Shown here piece by piece: positions 55,309 through 64,000 of a stretch of DNA of 64,000 nucleotides. Source of the stretch: Ilex aquifolium (taxonomy: Eukaryota; Streptophyta; Magnoliopsida; Aquifoliales; Aquifoliaceae); contig OX637392.1 of NCBI GenBank assembly GCA_951799425.1, forward strand, positions 34,432,093 through 34,496,092. Reading direction: 5' to 3'. The notes under the pieces are model-generated. The model saw only the letters and a program-made list of their open reading frames with translations. It was not told the origin of the DNA and did not search any database. The first letter of the stretch is position 1. Each line of letters begins with the position of its first letter. A program made the position numbers and the translations under genes.

Positions 55309-57614
55309 GCCCCCACATATTTATATTAATATGAGGATATAATTGTGTTTTAATTCTAAGGTAAGAAATGACGTAAGAATGAATCACATAGATTATAATA
55401 GTAGAAATAAATAATTGGGAGACGAATTGATTGAGAAGTTTAAGTTTCGAAGGTGTTTAAACTTGGAGAAGGGTTATTAGATAAGTCTCTAAATATTTTT
55501 AGGTCAAAATAAGGTTTCCATTGAGTCCGGAAGGTCAAAAAACTTTGGGAGAGGTAATATGAGGTGTATTAGAAGTTAGGAAGTATTTTGGAGTTAAAAC
55601 ACATTTTAGAGAAAATTTGGGAATTTAGGATTTTGGACACTGCTTAGTATTTTGGCCATCACTTTTTATCCTTAAGTCCAATTGATCTGAAATTTTTACA
55701 GTAGATATTAGACATCTAGGGCTACAAAAGTGTGTCTCATGAAAATTTTCCAATTCGACCTCTAAATAGGTGAAAACTGCTCTGGAAGTTGGGACAGAAA
55801 GCTGGGACAGAGAGTTGCCAGCGTCCGGACGTCCAAGGCACCGTCCGGACGGTACCATTAATATATACCCAGATCAGTTTGCGATTTTCCCCAATTCTTG
55901 CTTTCTAAATACACCAAAACCGCCTCCTTCACCCCATTTTTCCCATTTCTAACCCTAGAGAGCTTTGGGGGAGGAAGACGGAAGGGGATTCTCACCTCAA
56001 AGTAGATCAATCCTCAAGGTCTTCACACCAAACTAAGGAAGAGGTAGGGGTTTTCTCTTACTCTCTCACATTGAGGCTAGGGCTATATATATATATATAC
56101 ATATGTCTCTTTCTCTAACTCTTGAATATGTGTTAGGGAAATATTTGATTCTTTATATTTTTGCAATCAATGCCATATTTTGAACCATGTGATGGTTTGG
56201 TAACCATTTTATCTTTCTTTTTCATCTTCAATCATTGATTTGTAAGGAAAATGGACTTTTCTCTTGGTAATTCCTTGGTTTTCACTTTCAAAACTTAGAG
56301 TTTTATATTGTGCAACAAATGATGTTTATAATGATCTCTTGCATTTTTCTTAGTTGGTTATTGAAAATGTCGCATGCTATATTTGGGGATTTTTGAGATA
56401 TGCTTATAAATTGTGTAAATTGGTTTGATATTGTATCTCTAATGGGTGTGGGATGACCATGGGTGTCCTTTGACGAGATGTCGTAGAATGGGTTAGTGCT
56501 TTGGTAAGACTAATCCATTCGTAGCGGGATTAGTGCTTTGGTAAGACTAAACCACTATCGCTCACGTGGTGCCGTGTAAGAGGGTTAGTATACTAATGCC
56601 TGGGTTGGATTTCGTCACTGCCATTGGTATGGTACACGCCCTTCCTAAATGTTGGATATCTTTGATAAGATGTGTGTGTGGGTGTGGGCAAGACGTTACT
56701 CAATGTGTCGATTCATGTGGATGCCTTACATCATTATTGAGATACATGTACATATATTGCCGGAAATGTTCAAGTGTGAGTTATCGTTCATTGTACCAAA
56801 TACGATTTCTGCAAGAGTTTTGGGGTAGTATGAGATGCCACAAGAACTTGTGGAAATGGTGTATGGTGGGATGGATTATGTTTTGGGAATTGATTCTTAT
56901 TGGTATCTTGTGTTCATTTATTCTTTTAATTACCGTGGTTCCTTAAACTGGAGATCTATTTAAATGCCCTGTTTTCCTTCAAAAGTTCTATACTATATTT
57001 GTGAAAATGAGACCGACCGAATTTTAAATGTTTTCTAAACCTTGTTTGGGTTTGGGAGAAATTTTCTACAGAGCTTCGTGCTCACCCCCTACCGCTAACA
57101 TTTTCAGATTATATACTTGAGGAGGAGTTGGGAGTCGAGGAGCCCGCATATTGGGAGACTCCGATCGACGGGAGTGTAGATCCCGAGGTGGACATGTAGA
57201 GATATAGCTTCTTTTGTACTAGACTAGAGAGTTTATTTGGAGATCATGTAAAGTCTAATATTTTGTTATTCCGCTGCAAGTGTACTTTAATTCTCTTGGA
57301 CTGTAAATGCCATTGCTTGGCCTATTCTTTTGGGATGATAGTGTGGATATGATATATGGTGAATGGAAGTTTATTTATGATGGATAAATGGACCCGGTGT
57401 GGTCAATAGTTATGCATATGTGAACCCGGTGTGGTCAATTGTAATATAATTGTACAGGTTGTGTTTTGGGTAGAGCTCCCCGTGCAAAGGAGACTCTGCC
57501 CAAATTTTGTTAAATTAAGGACCCCCTGTTATTTATGGGTTTTTATTAGTTGCTCTCATGGTATAAATGGTTTTAGAATGTAATGCCGTCCAGGGTGGTA
57601 TTTGGGGCGTTACA
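55304..57614 (+). repeat. 3' LTR of element I (2311 bp)
   Basis: Same length as the 5' LTR with sparse substitutions and small balancing indels. It ends GGGGCGTTACA. Confidence 0.95.
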
Positions 57615-57619
57615 CGAAC

Positions 57620-57777
57620 GCGCGTACACCATATGAGTGACCTATCAATTTCTATTCGAGGATAGAGGTACAATTAATTTTCATGGTAGTTGCATACGAC
57701 ATGATTACATGTGCATTGATTTTATGTGGTGCATATATTTGTAATTTCGAGGACGAAATTCTTTTAAGGGGGAAGAA
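57620..57777 (+). pseudogene. End of element H pol and polypurine tract
   Basis: Continues the chromodomain tail of H after removal of element I, then AATTTCGAGGACGAAATTCT (end of pol) and the tract AAGGGGGAAGAA before the LTR. Confidence 0.8.
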
Positions 57778-59945
57778 TGTAAAACCTGGGAAAATTAATG
57801 ATTTAATTAAAGGGGTAATACGATAGTTAAGGTGTTTAAGGACGGGTTAAAAATTTAAATTTTTAATTAACCCGGATGACGAAATGGACCTCATCGTTGG
57901 ATTCGTCTCGCAAAATTAAATTGGACAGTCAATTTTCGTTGAATTCTGAGACAATCTGGATTTTCACGCATTATGATGCAAATCGGGGATACACGATTAA
58001 AATTCTAGCAATGGAGATTTATTCGCTGGACCCATAATATAATTAAAAGGCCATTCAACTAATTTTATCCAGTATGACACATGGCGCAATGTAATTGGCC
58101 TTTGGAGATTTTCAACCAATCAAAATGGGACATGTGGCAAGCCCTTCACCAAGTGAATTAAAAGCAAAAATTTAATGGAAAACCTAGTCTTCCATTCTTA
58201 CCTTTTGCCAAAAACATTGGAGAGAGGGAGAGAAGAACTCCAAAACAAATTCTCCAATTTCTCTTTCCTTCTTTGGATTGTAACCTTTGATCCAACTGTT
58301 GGATCTTTATCAACCAAGAAGAAAAGTTGTTCTACTCAACGAGGACTACGCACCAACACCAACAACGCTCATTTTCCACAAATTTCAGAAATCAAGGGTT
58401 TGGAGGCTAGGGCTTTGAGAGGCTTGCTTGGGATATTTTCAAGGGATTTTCTTCTTTATTCACACTACAAGAGGTGAGGGTTTCCCCCTATTTAGGATCC
58501 CTTCAATTCAAAGTATGTATATGATATGGGTAGAGTTGATGTAGAATAAATACTTATCTACCATGTAAATAGTGTAGCTAGTGGAATGCTTGATGAATCA
58601 TGAGCATGCTAGACCAACTCTTATTTGATTTAGGTGATGAACATGTTAAATATGTGCGATATGAGTGGGCCTGTAATGTGTTTACATTTATGCTCTTAAG
58701 GAATTTGATAAAATTCCTAAGTGTATTCAAATTTGTTAATTGAGTAAATTCATGCTTGGTGGTGTGCTAGGATGTTTATTATATGCCTAATGCTATAATT
58801 GACATTGTGTATCCAATTAAATTGTAATTATATATTACATTGCACGTGCACGGGTTAACACTGCATTCTTGGAACATGGCATGAGTTTGAGTATTGTGAA
58901 TGGGTTTAATCAATAACCACATAGGTGAGTTGATGGGTGGGGCTCGGGAGGATTGGACCAAGGTTCGATTGAGTCTCACAGGATATTTCATGGAAAAGTG
59001 TCGGGGTATAGAAATAAGGGATAGATCCTCCCTCGGGTGCGAGGCTCAGTTTTGTCGGTCATACACTAGCCGGTGGTCTAACGAGTCCATAAAAGTGTGT
59101 CGGTATACATGAAACTGGAGGTGAGATGCCCTCAAAATCCGTGTCAGTTTGGTAGCCCAATGGTGGAAGTCTAAGAATTACCTACCCCATAAAGACACGA
59201 AAATAAATAAATAGTAATTGAGTGTGTAACATCAATGGCGGGGGCTTGGAATGCTCGGTTCATGACATGACATTACATCATGTGTCGTACATGGGAACCC
59301 AAGAGTGAGTTCGGAGACAGACATGCATTTATGAAACATCATGGTTGACATGCTTAGTATCATTTACATGTTACTCGGGTTATATGCTTGGTGCGTTGAA
59401 TGTGCATTCATATCATATGCATTTGAGTTGAGAGGTATTCTTTATAGGAGATACCCTACTGGGTTTAGGCTCACCCCGTTGTGGGAATATTTTTCAAGTA
59501 CTACGCACGCTTCCGTAGATGGCCCTCACATGGGTCCGTTTTGATGATGGAGCCAGAGCTCGGGGTCTTTTCTTGGATGTATGGAGTTTAGGTCCCAGTT
59601 GTAAAATTGATAGCATTGTAGTATTTTGAATTATACAACATTGTCTAATTTTTGTGATGGCTTGTATATGAGAGTAAATGTAAACTCTTCTTTTGGTTTC
59701 AATGAATGGTTTACATTTGAACTTGTTATTGTTGTCTAATGCATGGAATGAATTAGATGTGTATGTTAGACCTTGGAAGGTCAATAGGAATTATTGTTGA
59801 CTTAGGTTGTGTTTTGGGTGAAGCTCCATGTACATAGGAGACTCCGCTGAAATACCATTGGGATTGGTCTACCGGGACCATGTCCTTAGGATAATTAACG
59901 AGGCTTAACAGGTAATTAAGATCCCCGAAGAATTGGGGCGTCACA
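57778..59945 (+). repeat. 3' LTR of element H (2168 bp)
   Basis: TGTAAAACCTGGG to GGGGCGTCACA. Clearly diverged from the 5' LTR but colinear. Donor-like AAGAG|GTGAGGG at 58474. Confidence 0.92.
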
Positions 59946-59950
59946 GATTG

Positions 59951-61135
59951 TGCTAGTTATTAGTACGGGGGCAATAGTAGACTATGGGTTAAAAATAATG
60001 TGACTAGGAGTTTTAGTTAAGGAAAATGCTATTTGAACCTAATTTGAGGACCTTATTTAAGGACCTAATGATATACAACCATTGGATTGGTTGTGGGCTC
60101 CATATAACATTGGAACTCACAACTAATCCAATGGTTACATTGAAGCCACATCATTAAGTCCCTAAATAAGGTCCCCAAATTAAGTCCCTCTAGCATTGCT
60201 CTTTAGTTAATCATTGTTAATTACGAGCAATTGAAGTCCAAATGATCGATTATGTGGCTTGCTGATTCTAATTAATGCTGGGAAGTGGACTAATGACTTT
60301 TGAAACATAAAATTAAAATTTAGAAATTAATCTATGAGTTGATACTTCGGTGATTAGTTGTGATGTTAAAGTTAGTTTGGATAATTATCTCAAAATCTCT
60401 AAGGCAGTATAGTGAGTTAGTAACTTGTAGTTTCCTTGTTTGGTGTGACAAAAAATGTTGCAAGTATAGGAAACATGGGAATTGCTTCTAACAAACACAG
60501 TTATAACTTCTTTAGTGAGGAATATGGTTGTTGAATCTTGAAATGACAACTTATAGGGCTAGTGATCCAGTGGTGACCCATGGTGAGAAACTATTCTGCA
60601 TGGTTGTACGGGAATCATTAATACATTGATAACATTTTAACAAGAATTGAAGTTGATATGAATCATAATAATTGGACATGACCTTTGGGTCCTACTATAG
60701 TTGTATGCATGGGAGCAATTATGGAGAATCATATGTAGTACATGTTGATTATTGGGTCATGGAATGATCTTGGAAGGTTGGAATCTAAGTATATAACCTA
60801 TCAGGTTGAATTATACTTTTCTTAAGGCTTAAGGAGGATAAAAATTTGGACAAAGATTATTTTCGATAGGAATGCGGCATACAAAGTGTTTAAAAAGATA
60901 AATACATTGCGAATTGGAATAGTTGGAATGAAGATTGGCGGCTTCAGGAATTTTAGTATGACACATGCGGTGTGTGTATGAGTTGGATACGTATATTTGA
61001 TCATGTGGGGAAATTAGACATGTTGGTTTTGTTGGTTTATTTCAATGGATGCTTTTGGTCCAAGTTTTGAGGATGAAAATTTCTTTATTTTACAATTGTG
61101 AATGTGAATCGGTAACATATCTTTACGGTGAGAAA
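59951..61135 (+). other. Decayed 3' interior of element G
   Basis: Apart from the MITE (60021-60201) no domain is readable. A short SFEDE-like pol end lies at about 61060-61090, just before the LTR. Confidence 0.5.
60021..60201. mobile_element. 181-bp Mutator-like MITE, TSD TTTAGTTAA
   Basis: Near-palindrome: the left arm reads GGAAAATGCTATTTGAACCT; the right arm reverse complemented reads GAGCAATGCTAGAGGGACTT. Arms match over about 85 bp. Flanks are identical 9-mers TTTAGTTAA (60012-60020 and 60202-60210). It has no coding capacity and would be moved by a Mutator-type transposase. Confidence 0.93.
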
Positions 61136-62336
61136 TGTAAGACTTGATGCTATCGATATGATAGAATATGATTATGATACAAAAATGAGATGGTATAAAT
61201 GTTAGAAGATGTTGTGTTAGGCAAGGTATAGGATTTTTGTAAAAGTTTTGGGGGAAGGTTAGAATGGGTATTGGAGGGTCTAGAAGGATATTTGCGCCAG
61301 TAGGAGGAATGCTAAAGAAGGCACTCGAGTGAACAAGGCACCTCTGGAGTGGTAAATTAAGAAAACAAAATCGCTAGCTTTGCACTGGCTTCCCGCTAGT
61401 GCCAGATGGGGAGCTCGCTTGAGCAAGAATCGCAGACTAACACGGACAATGTCAGTTTTTGACCCTATAAATACTCCAAACCTCGATTTTTATCATTCTT
61501 CCTTTATCCTTCAATCCTATACATTTTAGAGAGAGAGAGAGAGAATCCTAGAAAGAGGAGCAGGAGGAAAGGCAAAGGATCCTAGGAGATATTGCAAATT
61601 TCTACACCTAGTGTTTTGAAACTTTCATTGTTTATATCTTCAAAATCGTTGGAATCCAATATATTGGTTACATGCTCGAGATCTTGCAAGAAAATCATGA
61701 GTTCTGTTGTATCTAGCAAGAGTTCTCAAACCCTAGCTTTTGATTTTAGATTGTTTGGAACTTGGCTTGTGACCCGGGGTTTTTCTTAAATTGAGAATAG
61801 ATGGGTTATACCATGATTCCTCTTAATTAAAGTATGACTTGATATCACATGATTAGGTAAAATACCTATTTTATAATATTCACAGATGAATGGGTTTTTA
61901 TCTTATGATTTGATGAACTTGAATATGCCCGACATATATCGTAGAATGTATAAATGACTTTGGTACCGTGAGGGGTTTGGTTCCTTAAGAGGTTCTAAGG
62001 ATTCCTATTACTTATTGGAAGAATTGGTTAAATGTATTGGATGTCATTGGTGGCCTGTGTAACGGCCAAAAATTCCCAATGTCGGTTCTCCCTAAAGTCC
62101 TATGATAATTGCTATTATTTGGATGGACTACATGTCTTTCGATGTGTAGCATTAGTATTCCTGATATTCGAATGACTTATCCTCCTGATGATTTATTTGA
62201 TTACTCTATATCATGCATTGAAATATTCAAAATACTATTACCCACATGTTTTCCTATAATTGCTTCTACTTTCGAACTATGATTGGACCTATTTTTATGT
62301 ATATTTAAAACCTTGATTAGGCTTGGGAAAGATCAT
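61136..62336 (+). repeat. 3' LTR of element G, 3' end lost
   Basis: Starts TGTAAGACTTGATGC. TATAAATA lies at 61466-61473, followed by a GA-rich leader. Similarity to the 5' LTR stops after TTAGGCTTGGGAAAGAT. Confidence 0.65.
61466..61473 (+). promoter_or_regulatory. TATA box of LTR G
   Basis: TATAAATA about 330 bp into the LTR, followed by a pyrimidine-rich stretch and (GA)n. Confidence 0.6.
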
Positions 62337-62601
62337 TTTGTTGTACCAAAACGTTATTTTTGGTCAACTTTGAGCCATAATTCGAGTGGGATATGCTCTT
62401 CTTTTTGGGTCATTCTTTGTTGACACAAGTTCTCCTCTAAGAGACGATTACGTAGTATATTCACATGATCAAATTGGACAACAGATGAATGAGAATATCG
62501 GTTCCAAAGTGATCCATGTGAAATATGTAAAATAGCTTGATTACATATTGGAAAGAACTACAATCCCACATTGGTTGTGAAAGGAAAGTTTGATGAGTTA
62601 A
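62337..62601. other. Unassigned junction between LTRs G and J
   Basis: No match to either LTR noticed and no open frame. It may be the site where the end of G was lost. Confidence 0.4.
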
Positions 62602-64000
62602 TGTAACACCCCGCATTTCCTTTTTATATATATGTATATAGATATATAGTAAATAATAGTGGTAAAAATGTGGATATGGGTAGAAATATGTGTTAGAGAG
62701 GTTTGGAATGGATTTGGTTGGTTTATGAATGGATTGGACGGCAATGGAGGTCGGAACAAGAATCAGGCAGTCAAACCGTACCGATACTATACTGTACCGG
62801 TACCGCGTACCGGTACGACTACTCCAGTAGCTTAACCGTACCGGTACCGCGTACCGGTACGATTTATCTGACGCCCGCCGAACAGTAAAAATCGGGATTT
62901 TGGTGTTTTAAAACACCCTTTTTAGCCTCATTTGCCCCATTCTTCATTTCCACTCTCACACTAAACACTTTAGAACCCTAGGAGAGAAAGAAAGGAAGAG
63001 AGAAACTCAAGATCAAAAGGGGAAAAACACAAGGTTAAAGGGTGATTCAAGGATCAAACCCTAGAGTTTTCAAGAACATCAAGTAGGGGTTTTCTTCCAT
63101 TCTTGTTCATTGATGTTAGGGTTATTATATATATATGTTTTGACTCCAAATCATATGTATTTGCTATGGGTTCATTGTTTCTTGGTTCTCTTGCAATTGT
63201 TAACATGTTTTACACAAAGCTAGGGTAGTATACCATGAAATCCCTCTTTTGTTTGAAAAGCCCTAGTTTTCAAGAGTGATGGGTTTTCCTTTGTAACTCT
63301 TCCTTTATTCTTGATTTCAAAATCATAGTGTTTTGTGTTGAGTAATAAAATGCTATTGTTGTAATCTCTTGCATATTTTCTTGGTTGGTTATTGAAAATG
63401 TCACATGCTTAATTTGGGGATTTTGAGATATGCTTGTACAATGAGAAATTGTGGATTTTGTAATTATTGGGAATTGTTGGTGAATTGAGAATATTTTGGT
63501 TTCCTCATTGGTATGTTTGTTGTGATGGACTTGGATTGCCTTCGAGAGATGCCGTAGAGTGTTAGAGGTTAGTCTATCCCAGTGGGGGGTGAGATGGTTT
63601 CCTAACACTTGTAGTGGGTTGTCATTTGGTAATGCGACTACTATCGTTCACTGGAGTTCGAACAAGGGATGGTATACTTTTCCTGGGAAGGGACTCGTCA
63701 CTGCCATTGGGATGGTAGACGCCCTTTCCTAAAGTGTTTGTGAATGTGATTGTGATTGGTGGGCTATGTATAATCGTTGGGTAGATACATGAGAAGCAAT
63801 CAACATACATGGTACGAGGATGAACCAATAAAAAAAAAGGGGGGGGATGATGTGTTGGACCGCCTTGGCCGGTGTATTGGTATGGGACAATGCATCGGAA
63901 GGCGCCCTTCCTAAATGGCTAAAAGTTGGAAATGATATATTGTTATGAAATTTACCGTAACCTTTCATTTGATTATTGTTACGGCTTAAACTTGAGATCT
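62602..64000 (+). mobile_element. Start of LTR J, B family, runs off the window
   Basis: TGTAACACCCCGCATTTCC closely follows the first bases of solo LTR B, and both share TGACGCCCGCCGAACAGTAA after a GTACCGGTAC cluster (62776-62862). A donor-like CAA|GTAGGGG lies at 63083. From 63630 it shares a block with LTR I (CTCGTCACTGCCATTGG, compare 51148). The end, and whether an element follows, is outside the window. Confidence 0.85.
62776..62862. repeat. GTACCGGTACC palindrome cluster, LTR J
   Basis: Two blocks of ACCGTACCGGTACCGCGTAC type, about 50 bp apart, the first with a mutated unit (ACCGATACT). Confidence 0.85.

Larger units (their letters stand above)
49833..57614 (+). mobile_element. Young Gypsy chromovirus I, TSD CGAAC, pol mostly lost
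   Basis: Two LTRs of equal length (49833-52143 and 55304-57614, 2311 bp each) that differ at few positions, a primer site, gag, a minisatellite in place of most of pol, the pol C-terminus with chromodomain, and a polypurine tract. Flanks are CGAAC at 49828-49832 and 57615-57619, inside the pol of H. It is non-autonomous but its ends look competent. Confidence 0.95.
43479..59945 (+). mobile_element. Gypsy chromovirus H, TSD GATTG, interrupted by element I
   Basis: 5' LTR 43479-45629, primer site, pol remnants 46690-49832, resumed pol end 57620-57777, 3' LTR 57778-59945. Flanks are GATTG at 43474-43478 and 59946-59950. The LTRs differ at many positions, so it is older than I, which it contains. 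The order protease-RT-RNase H-integrase-chromodomain marks a Tekay/Del-like chromovirus. Confidence 0.93.
40940..62336 (+). mobile_element. Old Gypsy element G, hosting H, I and a MITE
   Basis: A 5'-truncated LTR at 40940-41821, a primer site, decayed interior (41836-43478 and 59951-61135) and a second LTR from 61136. The interior is interrupted by H at 43479-59945. Just before the second LTR the sequence AGTTTTGAGGATGAAAATTT resembles the SFEDE pol terminus common in chromoviruses. No flanking duplication is found because both outer ends are damaged. Confidence 0.65.

Overview
This is nuclear DNA from a flowering plant, most likely a eudicot with a repeat-rich genome. It holds one host gene, a plant-type RAB5 GTPase (RABF2/RHA1-ARA7 type) on the minus strand. 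That gene has short exons with GT-AG-like borders and a 9.2-kb intron. Almost everything else is transposable elements: Ty3/Gypsy chromoviruses with initiator-tRNA-Met primer sites, one Athila-type Gypsy element with a tRNA-Asp-type primer site, Ty1/copia remnants, a tRNA-derived SINE and several Mutator-like MITEs. I see no tRNA, rRNA or CRISPR features.

Layout. 1-11.5 kb: RABF2 gene, exons 1-5; the last exons lie left of the window or are lost. Its third intron carries a decayed antisense copia element, a possible TIR repeat and a 0.4-kb tandem duplication. 11.7-14.5 kb: an inverted-repeat cluster, made of a TIR element holding a SINE with a perfect 17-bp target duplication, a 1-kb foldback element, and a MITE next to it. 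15.1-16.3 kb: part of a Gypsy LTR on the minus strand. 16.9-26.2 kb: an old LTR-like sequence (L) split by an internally deleted Gypsy element (A, TSD GTTAT) and a probable solo LTR (K, TSD GGTGT). 27.2-39.1 kb: a nearly intact Athila element (C) on the minus strand, sitting in what looks like a copia LTR and itself holding a solo LTR (B, TSD GATAG). 39.6-40.4 kb: a TRIM-like miniature element. 40.9-62.3 kb: a three-level nest, with old Gypsy element G containing chromovirus H (TSD GATTG), which contains young element I (TSD CGAAC); G also holds a 181-bp MITE. 62.6 kb to the end: start of an LTR (J) related to solo LTR B.

Most interesting. (1) The 1.1-2.3-kb LTRs of at least five Gypsy families share a splice-donor-like motif (A(A/G)G|GTAGGG or GTGAGG) and, 0.6-1.1 kb downstream, a GCTCACCC...TTTTCAG acceptor-like motif. 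This suggests a leader intron carried inside the LTR. (2) Several families share a module built of GTACCGGTAC-type palindromes, at two different places in the LTR and in varying copy number. (3) Element I has lost most of pol and carries instead a 30-bp-period minisatellite that looks derived from an LTR leader. (4) The Athila gag-pol frame is open except for one amber codon.
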